A stretch of DNA of 56,120 bases, from contig JAFLSM010000011.1 in NCBI GenBank assembly GCA_022510955.1, forward strand, positions 1 through 56,120, given 5' to 3'. Position 1 is the stretch's first letter. Each line of letters starts with the position of its first letter. Positions 19,114-27,898 of the stretch are shown here, piece by piece. Below the pieces are notes generated by a model that was not told the origin of the DNA, searched no databases, and saw nothing but the letters and a program-made list of their open reading frames with translations. This DNA comes from Ruminococcus sp. GTDB taxonomy: Bacteria; Bacillota; Clostridia; Oscillospirales; Acutalibacteraceae. Position numbers and translations under genes: made by a program.

Positions 19114-20073
19114 ATGAAAAAAAGATTTTTAACACTCATTGTTGCCTCACTTATAGCAACATTAGGTGTATCATTAACCGGATGTAAGGGCGAACAAAGC
19201 AGTACCCTCCCCTACATATCATCAAAGGATGAGATTTATTATGCAACTGACGATATGCCTGAAGAGACTCAGCCTGTAACTGCAGAAACAAAGAGCAAAA
19301 ATACTAAAAACTCTGTTAATCCTGATGCAGATCAGATTGCAGAGGATGCAACATATCCGACGATAGTAGCAAATAACAGTTCATCATCAAATAATATTAA
19401 TCCTAACGCTTCAAGTTTTGCTTCCAACAGCTCAAGCAAAACATCAAGTGCTATAACACTCAGTTCTACAGCAGTTGACCTTAAAATCGGTCAGAGCAAA
19501 TCAATTAATGTTTCTGTTAATCTTGATGAGACAAATACCAGCTCCTATTATGCGGAGACAAGCAATGATAATATCTCCATAAGCTGTTCGGGTTCAAAGA
19601 TTACAATTACCGGCAAAAAGGCTGGAAACGCAACTGTCATTGTAAAATCAGGTAATAAAAAAGCAAGCTGTAATGTTATTATTTTAGGTAATAAAACAGT
19701 TGAGACCACTAAAAATATAACTGATGACACAGAGGTTGAATACAAAGAACTTTGCACGGATTATTATCAGGCAAAAATAACTTCCGGTGTAAATATTGAT
19801 TTTTATAACGACGGCAATGGATCAGTATATAAATCATCTCTCAAAAAAGGTGAAGACCAAACAACAGTAATTGAGGTATCGTATTCAAAACTAAAGGATA
19901 AAAAGACATCCATTAACGCTCTTGTCAAGGATTTACGCAAGCAATTCGAGAGCGATATGGAAAAGAATGATGACAGCGAAGAATTTGATATTAAGAATTA
20001 CAGAATCAACTGCTACTCAGAAAAGCAAAGTAATGGTGAATATACAATTTACTTCTGCTATCAAAAATTATAA
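19114..20073 (+). CDS. Lipoprotein with Ser/Asn-rich linker and BIG2-like domain
   Basis: The signal peptide ends in the lipobox LTGC (Cys24), so the protein should be lipid-anchored on the cell surface. A low-complexity Ser/Asn/Thr-rich linker (about 35-115) leads to a bacterial Ig-like (BIG2) domain at about 116-192, shown by LSSTAVDLKIGQSKSINV and ITGKKAGNATVIVKSG. The last ~125 residues are unassigned. GAAGG precedes the ATG. A hairpin terminator follows, so it is probably monocistronic. The function is unknown; adhesion or cell-wall binding is a guess from the architecture. Confidence 0.8.
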   Translation: MKKRFLTLIVASLIATLGVSLTGCKGEQSSTLPYISSKDEIYYATDDMPEETQPVTAETKSKNTKNSVNPDADQIAEDATYPTIVANNSSSSNNINPNASSFASNSSSKTSSAITLSSTAVDLKIGQSKSINVSVNLDETNTSSYYAETSNDNISISCSGSKITITGKKAGNATVIVKSGNKKASCNVIILGNKTVETTKNITDDTEVEYKELCTDYYQAKITSGVNIDFYNDGNGSVYKSSLKKGEDQTTVIEVSYSKLKDKKTSINALVKDLRKQFESDMEKNDDSEEFDIKNYRINCYSEKQSNGEYTIYFCYQKL

Positions 20074-20088
20074 TGTATGATATCCGGA

Positions 20089-20127
20089 AATAACGGACGA
20101 GCTATTTCGTCCGTTATTCTTATTTCT
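20089..20127 (+). terminator. Terminator of the BIG2-like lipoprotein gene
   Basis: The 12-bp arms AATAACGGACGA and TCGTCCGTTATT (20089-20100, 20107-20118) form a strong stem followed by CTTATTTCT. The T-run is interrupted. Confidence 0.7.
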
Positions 20128-20179
20128 GGGACAAAAACAGACAAAAAAATAAAAAATTAAAAAAATTTTAAAAAAGTTA

Positions 20180-20208
20180 TTGACAATGATGTTTTACTAT
20201 GCTATAAT
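20180..20208 (+). promoter_or_regulatory. Consensus promoter of the tRNA-Leu gene
   Basis: TTGACA (20180-20185), a 17-nt spacer and TATAAT (20203-20208) form a perfect sigma-A promoter about 40 nt upstream of the tRNA. Confidence 0.9.
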
Positions 20209-20248
20209 AACACTCGTTGAGTTGAGAGACACAACAAAAACAAAATAT

Positions 20249-20333
20249 GCGAGTGTGCTGGAATAGGCAGACAGGCACGTTTGAGGGGCGTGTGTCTTCG
20301 ACGTACGGGTTCAAGTCCCGTCACTCGCACCAA
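20249..20333 (+). tRNA. tRNA-Leu(GAG), CCA encoded
   Basis: The acceptor stem GCGAGTG/CACTCGC, the T arm ACGGG-TTCAAGT-CCCGT and a long variable arm identify a type II tRNA. The anticodon loop TTGAGGG gives anticodon GAG, leucine. The CCA end is encoded. An integrase remnant begins about 100 nt downstream, so this tRNA was probably an integration site. Confidence 0.92.
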
Positions 20334-20341
20334 ACTTATAA

Positions 20342-20386
20342 CCTTGAAAATGGCTTAGATAAGCGGTTTTCAAGGTTTTCTTTTTG
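20342..20386 (+). terminator. Terminator of tRNA-Leu
   Basis: CCTTGAAAA pairs with TTTTCAAGG (20343-20351, 20368-20376), followed by TTTTCTTTTT. Confidence 0.85.
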
Positions 20387-20433
20387 CTCAAACGTGCCCG
20401 TGGTCTTTATCGTGGCCTTTATTTATGCAGTTT

Positions 20434-20640
20434 TTATGGTATTTCAAGTAAAACAGCTCCACTGTTTAAAGCCTTTTCATTAGTATTTTGTACTGTGTGC
20501 GCATAAATGTTTAATGTGGTGCTTGTCTGGTTATGCCCTAACATAGCAGAAACAGATTTAATATATACACCACTTGCTAAAGCCTGTGTAGCTACAAAAT
20601 GTCTAAAGATGTGTAAATTACGACATAACCATATAAATAC
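20434..20640 (-). pseudogene. C-terminal remnant of a tyrosine recombinase (integrase)
   Basis: Minus-strand reading from about 20640 down to a TAA at 20434-20436 gives a phage-type integrase C-terminus. It has the HxxR segment HIFRHFVATQALASGVY, the GH box MLGHN and the catalytic tyrosine in LNIYAHT, then a short tail. Upstream (above about 20650) the frame is closed by stops, so only the last third of the protein survives. It is the scar of an element once integrated at the adjacent tRNA-Leu. Confidence 0.8.
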
Positions 20641-20808
20641 ACAGAATAACTGACACGATTACTATGAACCGCATAAAATACTTCGTCATCCTAAATAATT
20701 TTTTATACCACGCACTGATTAGTTGACACAGATTTTTAATTAGACTATACTTTTAATAAAAGCAAATACACACTCAGTTTAAACTTTTTGCAGACAGAAG
20801 GACACCAT

Positions 20809-21915
20809 ATGAATAAAATAGCATCCTTTGTAAAAAAGGAAATAGTAATGCTGGTGTCGCTTGCGTTGGCGGCGATATCAGCATTTTTTGTTGTTCCAAG
20901 CACAGACTACTTAAATTACATTGATTTTAGAACCCTTGCCCTACTGCTCAGTCTTATGGCAATTATGGCAGGGTTAAACAGGGTAGGCGTTTTTAAGCTA
21001 CTCGCAGAAAGAATTCTCGGCATGGTCAACACAGTATTTGGTTTGACCATCATCTTTGTTCTGCTGTGTTTTTTCAGCTCTATGCTGATCACAAATGATG
21101 TTGCGCTTATTACATTCGTGCCGTTTACGATAATAACTCTTAAAATGGCAGGACAGAGCGATAAGATGATTTATACGGTTATATTGGAAACCGTTGCGGC
21201 AAATCTCGGCAGTATGCTTACACCGATTGGCAATCCGCAAAATCTGTATTTATTTTCCGCATATAATATGAAGCTTTCCGACTTTTTTAAAATAGTATTT
21301 CCTTATGCGATACTGTCGCTTATCCTACTGATTATTGCGGCATTCTTTTCTGGCAGAGAAAGAGTCAGCGTAAGTGTGGCTTACGAATCGGATAAAATTG
21401 ATGTAAGATTAATGATTATGTATATCCTGCTGTTTGTTTTAGCTTTGCTTAGCGTTTTTAGAGTCTTGCACTTTGTTGTTCCCCTTACGTCAGTTCTCGC
21501 TTCAGTGATTATATTTGACAGACGAACACTTGTAAATGTCGACTATAGCTTACTCTTGACTTTTTTATTCCTGTTTATTTTTATCGGAAATTTAGGAAAC
21601 ATTCCAAGTATAAGTCATATTTTACATACAGTCGTAGATGGAAACGAGGTCATAACAGGAATCGTTACGAGTCAAGTATTTTCCAATGTTCCGTCAGCGA
21701 TACTCCTATCAGGCTTCACAAGCAATTACGATATGCTTCTGATAGGCGTAAACCTGGGCGGTTTAGGTACGATTATTGCCTCAATGGCGAGCCTGATATC
21801 GTTCAAATTTATTCAGAAGGAAAGCGTAAAAACATTTAAATACCTGCTTTTGTTTTCCGCAGTCAACATTATATTCTTAGCGCTTAATATATGTCTGTGG
21901 CTAATGATAGGATAA
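20809..21915 (+). CDS. SLC13/ArsB-type anion permease
   Basis: This is a 368-aa polytopic membrane protein with about ten hydrophobic helices. It has the ion-transporter superfamily features ITNDVALITFVPF (near residue 90) and GSMLTPIGNPQNLYL (near residue 130), as in ArsB, NhaD and citrate/dicarboxylate carriers. The substrate cannot be told from sequence. The ATG at 20809 is chosen because AAGGA lies 6 nt upstream. The gene stands alone between the integrase scar and a terminator and seems to use more GCG, CTG and TCG codons than its neighbours, so it may be transferred cargo; this is inference. Confidence 0.82.
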   Translation: MNKIASFVKKEIVMLVSLALAAISAFFVVPSTDYLNYIDFRTLALLLSLMAIMAGLNRVGVFKLLAERILGMVNTVFGLTIIFVLLCFFSSMLITNDVALITFVPFTIITLKMAGQSDKMIYTVILETVAANLGSMLTPIGNPQNLYLFSAYNMKLSDFFKIVFPYAILSLILLIIAAFFSGRERVSVSVAYESDKIDVRLMIMYILLFVLALLSVFRVLHFVVPLTSVLASVIIFDRRTLVNVDYSLLLTFLFLFIFIGNLGNIPSISHILHTVVDGNEVITGIVTSQVFSNVPSAILLSGFTSNYDMLLIGVNLGGLGTIIASMASLISFKFIQKESVKTFKYLLLFSAVNIIFLALNICLWLMIG

Positions 21916-22004
21916 TTTATAGAGGCCCATAGGTTAGCGCACCTGTTCCCTATCTTATTTGACATATAGCAAAAGATAAACGCAGTATTTCTAATAATCC
22001 TCTG

Positions 22005-22027
22005 AACCACAGTGCAGTGGTTTTTTC
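22005..22027 (+). terminator. Terminator downstream of the permease
   Basis: AACCAC-AGTGCA-GTGGTT is followed by TTTTTCTC, a compact intrinsic terminator. Confidence 0.75.
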
Positions 22028-22060
22028 TCTCTATAATAGTAGATATAAAACCGAAACAAC

Positions 22061-22103
22061 AAAAAACTCGAAATTCTGTTAAAATGAATTCCGAGTTTTT
22101 TTA
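22061..22103 (-). terminator. Terminator of the sugar ABC transporter operon
   Basis: AACTCG...ATTC and GAAT..CGAGTT form a stem flanked by A-run and T-run, so it can stop transcription from either side. It lies 40 nt beyond the permease gene at 22144. Confidence 0.75.
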
Positions 22104-22143
22104 TTTGAGCAACATCAAATTGATGCTGCTTTAATTATATAAG

Positions 22144-23010
22144 TTATCCCTTAACTGCACCTGCTACAACGCCTTCGATAATGTATTTTTGACATGCGAA
22201 GTAGAAAATTACGATTGGAACGATACTTAGTACAATAAGTGCCATAATGGCTGTTGTATCGGTATGTCCGTAACTGCCGTTGAGATATTGAATGTGAATT
22301 GGTATAGTTCTGTAAGTCTTATCAAGAATAAGATACGGAAGCAGATAGTCGTTCCAAATCCACATCGTTTCAAGGATTGCAACAGATATGAAAGTAGGTT
22401 TCATAATTGGAAGAACTATTCCGAAAAATGTTCTCATCGGGCCAGCACCATCAACATCTGCTGCCTCTTCAATTTCAATAGGAATTGACTTTACAAATCC
22501 CGAGAACATAAACACCGCAAGGCCTGCACCAAAACCAAGATATATGATAAGGATACCCCAAGGTGTGTTAAGCTTTAGACTGTCAGCAGTCTTTGAAAGT
22601 GTGAACATTACCATCTGGAATGGTACTACCATTGAAAAAATACAGAAGTAATAAATGATTTTGCAAACGATTGAATTAGATCGCTGAATATACCAAGCGC
22701 ACATTGAAGTGCACACCAAAATCAGTACAACACCGCCAACAGTTATAAAAAAGCTGCATACGATTGTCTTCCAGAATGGATAATTTCCGTAAAACATACC
22801 TGTAATATAGCTTTTAAATCCTACAAAGGTTTCAGCAGTAGGAAATTCAAACGGTCCTGCACTGATACCCGCATTTGTCTTGAAAGAGTTCATAAATACA
22901 ATGAACACAGGTGCAACATAGAATACAGAAATTACCGTAAACAAAACAGTCAATATTTTCATACCAAGTGTTTGCTTTTTCTTTGGAGGTCTGTCTTTTA
23001 CTTTAGCCAT
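22144..23010 (-). CDS. Carbohydrate ABC transporter permease (MalG type)
   Basis: This inner-membrane subunit of a CUT1-type sugar importer has six helices and the EAA loop EEAADVDGAGPMRTFFGIVLPI (about 187-208), which docks on the ATPase. The 288-aa length is standard. It starts on a TAATG overlap with the partner permease gene. No ATPase gene lies in the operon, as is normal for clostridial CUT1 systems that share an MsmK-type ATPase encoded elsewhere. Confidence 0.93.
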   Translation of the reverse strand: MAKVKDRPPKKKQTLGMKILTVLFTVISVFYVAPVFIVFMNSFKTNAGISAGPFEFPTAETFVGFKSYITGMFYGNYPFWKTIVCSFFITVGGVVLILVCTSMCAWYIQRSNSIVCKIIYYFCIFSMVVPFQMVMFTLSKTADSLKLNTPWGILIIYLGFGAGLAVFMFSGFVKSIPIEIEEAADVDGAGPMRTFFGIVLPIMKPTFISVAILETMWIWNDYLLPYLILDKTYRTIPIHIQYLNGSYGHTDTTAIMALIVLSIVPIVIFYFACQKYIIEGVVAGAVKG

Positions 23011-23885
23011 TACTGCTGCACCTCTTTTCTTCTGGTAAAGTAAAGCTGAGCAAGAGCGATGATAACAACTATTACAAAGAAGATAACGCCCTCAGCCTGA
23101 CCGACACCACGAGAATTTTGATTTGCGTAGAATGTCTTATAAATATTCAACGCCATCATTTCAGTCTGATAAACCATTGAACCGCTTGACGATACAACGC
23201 CCGGAGCACCATTTGTAAGTGCAAGGTTCTGGTCAAATAGCTTGAATGAGTTTGTAAGAGTAAGGAATGTGCAGATTGTGATTGACGGCATCATCATAGG
23301 AAGAGTTACATTAGTAAGCACCTGCTTTTTGCCTGCACCGTCAATTCGAGCTGCCTCATAAAGGTCAGCCGGCACACTCTGGAAGCCTGCTATATAAATA
23401 ATCATCATATAACCAGCTTGCTGCCAACACATAAGGATAATTAATCCCCAAAAGCCATATGTGGCGTTAAGATCAATATTTGAACCAAAGTTCTGAAGAA
23501 TACCATTAAAAATTAACTGCCAGATATAACCAAGTATAATACCGCCGATGAGGTTTGGCATAAAGAATACCGTTCTGAAAACATTTGAACCTCTGATACC
23601 TAAGGTCAGCACATAGGCAACAAAAAATGCAATAAGATTGATTAATATTACCGATGCAACGACAAAAACTGCCGTAAACCAAAATGACCTTAAAAAGCCT
23701 TCATTTTGAAAAGCTTTTATATAGTTATCAAAACCTACAAAAGTTGCATTACTTGTTGTTCTGAATTTGCAAAACGACAGGTAAATACCATTAAAGAACG
23801 GATATACAAAACCAATAACAAAAGCGGCAAGTGTTGGAAGAACAAATATTAACGAATAAATTTTGCGTGATCGTTTTCTAAACAT
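23010..23885 (-). CDS. Carbohydrate ABC transporter permease (MalF type)
   Basis: This is the second permease of the CUT1 sugar importer. It has about six helices, with the EAA loop YEAARIDGAGKKQVLTNVTLPM near residues 186-207. The 291-aa length is standard for the short MalF form. The stop codon overlaps the start of the MalG-type gene. It is preceded by a 115-nt gap holding a GC-rich hairpin after the binding-protein gene. Confidence 0.93.
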   Translation of the reverse strand: MFRKRSRKIYSLIFVLPTLAAFVIGFVYPFFNGIYLSFCKFRTTSNATFVGFDNYIKAFQNEGFLRSFWFTAVFVVASVILINLIAFFVAYVLTLGIRGSNVFRTVFFMPNLIGGIILGYIWQLIFNGILQNFGSNIDLNATYGFWGLIILMCWQQAGYMMIIYIAGFQSVPADLYEAARIDGAGKKQVLTNVTLPMMMPSITICTFLTLTNSFKLFDQNLALTNGAPGVVSSSGSMVYQTEMMALNIYKTFYANQNSRGVGQAEGVIFFVIVVIIALAQLYFTRRKEVQQ

Positions 23886-24000
23886 AATAATTTGCCTTTC
23901 ATTTACCGAAAAAGGGGAGCGAAGCCGCCCCCCCTTCCGAACATTTGCTTATACTAAATAAATAATATTAATAAAATAATCAGTAGCTTTCAGAATTTAA
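23886..24000 (-). other. Intra-operon GC-rich hairpin after the binding-protein gene
   Basis: In mRNA sense a G-run (GGGGGCGG), a TTCG tetraloop-like turn and CTCCCC form a very GC-rich stem about 65-80 nt beyond the binding-protein stop (near 23910-23935). Stems at this place in sugar ABC operons usually raise the level of the binding protein relative to the permeases by blocking 3' decay or partly terminating; that role is inferred here. Confidence 0.55.
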
Positions 24001-25359
24001 TTAGCCTGCATTTGCAGCAGCATATTCTGTCTTCCAGCCGTCAACGAATGCCTTAACAACATCGTCCCATGTGCCTGTACCAGCTGCGTACTGTGTAAGA
24101 GCTGTACCAACACCGTCTTTCCATGTTTCGCTTGGCATTGTTGTGAAGTTCCAGCTAACAGGAGTTTTACCTGATGCTGTGAGTTCGTTATCAATCTTTA
24201 CAAATACATTAGTAGCTTCCTTAGCAGCCTTGAAAGGAATTACAAAGCCCATTTCATCAGCAAGAGCAGTTGTACCTGCATCACTTGTTACGCACCAGTT
24301 AAGGAAGTCAAGAGTTGCAGCCTTATCGTCTTCGCTTGCATCCTTGTTTACACACCAGTAGTTTTCAGAACCTGTGCAAATACCCTGATTAGCTTCGTCG
24401 CCTGCACCAACATAGATTGGAAGCATACCGAGCTGATCGTCAGTCATAGTAAATGTGCTCTTTGGATCCTTACCTGTGAGCATAGCATACTCCCAGCTAC
24501 CGTTCTGATAGAATACAGCCTTACCTGTTGCAAACTCTGTTTCAGCATCTGTACCTGTTTTGTTAGCAAGATCACTTGCCTTGCAAGTTGAGTCTGTGAT
24601 GTAAAGATCAAAGATATTCTTGTAATTGTCAAGGAAAGAACCCTTAATAGCATCTGTTGAAGAAATGTTGTCCTGCTGATACTCGAAGTAAATCGGGAGG
24701 TTAGCAAGGTGAGTCTTAAATCTCCAGTCAGAAGATGAATCCATACCTGCTGATGTGAATGCACCGTCAACGCCGAGAGCTTCCTTGTTAGCCTGAATTT
24801 CATCAGCAACAGTCTTTAACTTTTCAAAGCTGTTGATTTCATCAATTGACTTTACAGTAGCAAAATCAGAATCGCAATACTTCTGAAGAAGTTCTTTGTT
24901 GTAGATAATACCATATGACTCAATTACATATGCGATGCCGTAAACTGCGTCGCCTTCCTTGAGTGCATAATCCTGTGAAGTAAGCTGTGAGTAAACATCA
25001 GACTTTGAAAGATCTTCACAATAATCCTTCCAGTTAGCAAGACCTACAGGACCGTTAACCTGGAAAAGTGTAGGAGCATCTGACTTATCCATTTCAGCAG
25101 TAAGTGTCTGCTCATATGTACCCTCAGCAGCAGTCTTTACTGTTACTGCAATGCCAGTCTCCTCTGTGTACTTTGCAGCAAGATTCTGCCAAGCCTGATC
25201 TTGCTCAGGCTTAAAGTTAAGATAATAAACCTTACCGTTTTTAGCATTGCCTTCTGCGGAACCGCCCTGTGAAGATTCACCGCAACCTGCAAGTGAACCT
25301 GCAGCCATAAGGCCTGCAAGTGTAAGTGCTGCTGCCCTTGTTACATTTTTTCTTTTCAT
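24001..25359 (-). CDS. Sugar ABC transporter substrate-binding lipoprotein
   Basis: This family 1 extracellular solute-binding protein captures sugars or oligosaccharides for the two permeases downstream. The signal peptide ends in the lipobox LAGC (Cys26) and a Gly/Ser-rich tether follows. Family features include YYLNFKPEQDQAW and late aromatic-rich segments. The 452-aa length is typical of oligosaccharide binders. The start has AAGGTG upstream. The codon pattern (GCT, CTT, AAG) differs from neighbours in the way expected of a highly expressed gene. Confidence 0.92.
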   Translation of the reverse strand: MKRKNVTRAAALTLAGLMAAGSLAGCGESSQGGSAEGNAKNGKVYYLNFKPEQDQAWQNLAAKYTEETGIAVTVKTAAEGTYEQTLTAEMDKSDAPTLFQVNGPVGLANWKDYCEDLSKSDVYSQLTSQDYALKEGDAVYGIAYVIESYGIIYNKELLQKYCDSDFATVKSIDEINSFEKLKTVADEIQANKEALGVDGAFTSAGMDSSSDWRFKTHLANLPIYFEYQQDNISSTDAIKGSFLDNYKNIFDLYITDSTCKASDLANKTGTDAETEFATGKAVFYQNGSWEYAMLTGKDPKSTFTMTDDQLGMLPIYVGAGDEANQGICTGSENYWCVNKDASEDDKAATLDFLNWCVTSDAGTTALADEMGFVIPFKAAKEATNVFVKIDNELTASGKTPVSWNFTTMPSETWKDGVGTALTQYAAGTGTWDDVVKAFVDGWKTEYAAANAG

Positions 25360-25839
25360 TTGTTTTCACCTTAATTTCTAATAGATTTGTCTGATTTTAA
25401 TGCCAGACATACATTGAAAAAGCAATTACTTATATGCTTTTTCCATTAGAACAAGAATATCACATAAATTATAAAAATGCAATAGTTTTAATAATATTTT
25501 TTATATTTTTTTATCCACTTATTTACCAACCAATGTACATTTAACCATAATATTTTCAGATTTTATTCTATTTTTATGACATAAAATAAGTTTTTCTCGT
25601 AAAATATAGCATTTTTATTAGATAAATATCCCTTTTTTACTACCGCAGAGTGAGACTTGATATGCTAAAAAACAAAAAATGCAAAGTTAGATTTTGAATA
25701 AAATTTTTTGAATTTAAAAATAAACAAAGCAACAATTTACATTTTTGTAATTATATTAAAATGAACATACTATTGAAAATCTTGTGCATATTGTGTTAAA
25801 ATCAAAATACTATATATTAGAACAAGGAATTTTGATTTT
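25360..25839. promoter_or_regulatory. Divergent regulatory region, sugar ABC operon / YesL-like gene
   Basis: These 480 AT-rich bases have no ORF. The minus-strand promoter is TTGCAT, 17 nt, TATTCT (25454-25482). The plus-strand promoter is TTGAAA (25773-25778), 17 nt, TTAAAA (25796-25801). Two inverted repeats lie in the ABC leader: TGTCTG...CAGACA (about 25388-25410) and GAAAAAGCA...TGCTTTTTC (about 25417-25442). Either could be an operator or an mRNA stem. No consensus catabolite-repression site was recognised. Confidence 0.5.
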
Positions 25840-26703
25840 ATGAAAAGTTTTAAACAATCAGCTTTTTCAAGGTTTTTTACCCGTTTTCCAAAGCTTTTGC
25901 TTGCCGGACTAATGTATTCTATTTCACTTGCAGTTTTTACAGGTATTTTTTTCTTAATCAGTCGCTTGACAGGATTTAATAATGTTATCATCTGGGGACT
26001 TGGAATTATTCCCTCCACCCCATTTCTTGCAGGACTTGTTATGGTAATAAGAAAGTATGCTATTGAAAAGCTGGACGTTCCGATTATCCGCACATTCTTT
26101 ACAGCTGTAAAAGAAAATCTCAAAACATTTATCTTACACGGCGTTATAACTTATGTAATTGTTGCCTGCTCATTCTTTGCAATTCTTTACTATTACACAC
26201 TGTCAACTGATGACCCTGTGTTTGGCTCGGTGCTTACGCTTTATTTACTATTCACTGCACTTTTGCTTGTGATGATGTTCTATGTGCCGATTATGACAAT
26301 TACCTATGAGCTAAGAACTTGGGATATTTATAAAAATTCCTTTTTACTTATTTTCGGTAAAATTCTCCGCAATCTTATTGCTTTCATCGCTGTTATTATT
26401 GTGACAGGTATGGCATTACTCGCACTGATATTTTCAGACGGTGCAATGTTCTGGATAACAACAGGTATTATCGTAATTTTGTATCCATTAATTTTCTGTT
26501 ATATTGTGAATTCAATCATTGCAAAAGGATTGCAGGAATCTGTGGGTCCATTTGTTGGAATAAATTCCGATATAGAATTAACAGAAGCAGATATGGAGCA
26601 CGAGAAAGAGATTGTTGCTAATACTGACAGCACAAGTGATTACATCTTTGTAAATGGCAAAATGGTAAAAAATACAGCCAAAAATAAAGATGAAGATAAA
26701 TAA
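25840..26703 (+). CDS. YesL/DUF624-like membrane protein
   Basis: This 287-aa protein has about six membrane helices and a charged cytosolic tail. The layout resembles the YesL (DUF624) family, which is often encoded next to sugar ABC transporters in Firmicutes, as it is here in divergent orientation. The function of the family is unknown. A candidate promoter ends about 40 nt upstream, and AAGGA lies before the ATG. Family assignment rests on size, topology and context, not on a strict motif. Confidence 0.6.
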   Translation: MKSFKQSAFSRFFTRFPKLLLAGLMYSISLAVFTGIFFLISRLTGFNNVIIWGLGIIPSTPFLAGLVMVIRKYAIEKLDVPIIRTFFTAVKENLKTFILHGVITYVIVACSFFAILYYYTLSTDDPVFGSVLTLYLLFTALLLVMMFYVPIMTITYELRTWDIYKNSFLLIFGKILRNLIAFIAVIIVTGMALLALIFSDGAMFWITTGIIVILYPLIFCYIVNSIIAKGLQESVGPFVGINSDIELTEADMEHEKEIVANTDSTSDYIFVNGKMVKNTAKNKDEDK

Positions 26704-26743
26704 ACTCATTTTGTAAAAAATAGACTGTACTAAATAAAATTTT

Positions 26744-26780
26744 ATGGCTTCTTCTTAAAGGAGAAGCCATTGTGTATTTT
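26744..26780 (+). terminator. Terminator of the YesL-like gene
   Basis: ATGGCTTCT (26744-26752) pairs with AGAAGCCAT (26762-26770), followed by TGTGTATTTT. The T-run is weak. Confidence 0.6.
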
Positions 26781-26841
26781 AAGACAAAGTTTAATAAATT
26801 AAATGAAATGTGATATAATATACAAACTAATTTCAAAAAAA

Positions 26842-27240
26842 TTACACTTTAAAGAACTTAAATTTTTTTGAACAAAGTTTTTTACATACCGCACTAATCG
26901 GTATACATAAAAATGCCCACAACATACTGTAAAACGGACAAATCTGCCCCTTGATATTAAAACGACAGTTTGAATAATCCCAAACCTTCATTTTAAATTT
27001 AAGATTGACTATACAGCCGCAAATAAATTCATAAAAAGTAATTACCGCACTGCCGACAACACATTTGGGTAACATTCGCATAGTTTGGTGCCGTTTGTAT
27101 ATCTTGAATATCGAAAGAAAGCAGGCCCCTCCTGTTATGAGCATTGTCCAGTGTGTTCTGTGACGGTATAAAATTTCAATCATTCCATACACAAGCCCAC
27201 CTAATGTGAAAAGAAAACAATCGCCTCTAAATTTTTTCAT
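26842..27240 (-). CDS. Putative ABC-transporter type IV (PF06541-like) membrane protein
   Basis: This small 132-aa membrane protein has about three hydrophobic segments. The segment KVWDYSNCRFNIKGQICPFYSMLWAFL (about 86-112) resembles the core of the CmpB/PF06541 family, annotated as putative ABC-transporter type IV but of unproven function. Its start at 27240 lies directly after a terminator hairpin whose 3' arm contains the GGTGA that would serve as ribosome binding site. Confidence 0.65.
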   Translation of the reverse strand: MKKFRGDCFLFTLGGLVYGMIEILYRHRTHWTMLITGGACFLSIFKIYKRHQTMRMLPKCVVGSAVITFYEFICGCIVNLKFKMKVWDYSNCRFNIKGQICPFYSMLWAFLCIPISAVCKKLCSKKFKFFKV

Positions 27241-27242
27241 AA

Positions 27243-27282
27243 AAAATCACCGAATATAGTGTTGACTAAATTCGGTGATTTT
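27243..27282 (-). terminator. Terminator downstream of rnmV
   Basis: AAAATCACCGAAT and ATTCGGTGATTTT form a 13-bp stem ending in T-rich sequence on both sides. It ends the holA-rnmV transcript. The GGTGATTTTTT of the minus-strand 3' arm is also the only ribosome binding site for the gene starting at 27240. Confidence 0.8.
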
Positions 27283-27310
27283 ATTTACTTTATAATTAAA
27301 ATAATTTGCG

Positions 27311-27898
27311 TTATAAGATTTTTTCACACAGCGTTTTTAATTCCACAAAAGAATATAAACAATTAAGTGCTGTAAGCATTGCATTTGTTGACAGATATGA
27401 AGGCAAATTAAGGTGATTAAGAAGTTTTTTTCTGTTTTTATCAGCATTTTCCGCTCCTGTAAGTCCAAGACAAAACAAATCTGACTTAGTTATATCCGCA
27501 GAAATCTTTTCTTCCTCACCGATAATTGTCGCACCGCTTGCTTTAATTGCATTTATTATAATCTCATCACTCACTCCCTCAACACCGAGCAAGCCTTCCC
27601 TACCCTTTTGGGCTTTTCGCTTTTCCTTGCCCTCAATCTGAGGAATGTAACAATGCTTTATCTTGCTTTTATCAACAACTCCACGAAGGAAATTACGAAT
27701 TACAAATCCTGCTCCGTCGCTATCGGTAAGCACCAGAATTCCACGCACATTAGCTATTTGACGAATTAGATTTTGCTTTTCTTTATCCGAAAACACTCTG
27801 AATCCGTTCGTTTCAATAATGGGAGCGTCAACAAGCGACTTGAGCTTTATTTTATCGTACCTGCCCTCAACAATAACAGCTTCTTTAAGCTTGAGCAT
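27311..27898 (-). CDS. rnmV: Ribonuclease M5 (5S rRNA maturation)
   Basis: RNase M5 is a TOPRIM-fold nuclease that trims 5S rRNA precursor in Firmicutes. The TOPRIM motifs are clear: VEGRYDK near residues 9-15 and LVLTDSDGAG near 54-63. The length is 195 aa. The ATG at 27898 shares its A with the holA stop (TGATG), with GAGGG upstream, so translation is coupled to holA. A GTG one codon earlier is possible. Confidence 0.93.
   Translation of the reverse strand: MLKLKEAVIVEGRYDKIKLKSLVDAPIIETNGFRVFSDKEKQNLIRQIANVRGILVLTDSDGAGFVIRNFLRGVVDKSKIKHCYIPQIEGKEKRKAQKGREGLLGVEGVSDEIIINAIKASGATIIGEEEKISADITKSDLFCLGLTGAENADKNRKKLLNHLNLPSYLSTNAMLTALNCLYSFVELKTLCEKIL

Noticed and set aside
20247..20483. 78-codon ORF over tRNA-Leu
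   Set aside because: It reads through the tRNA, its terminator and the integrase scar, so it is not a gene.
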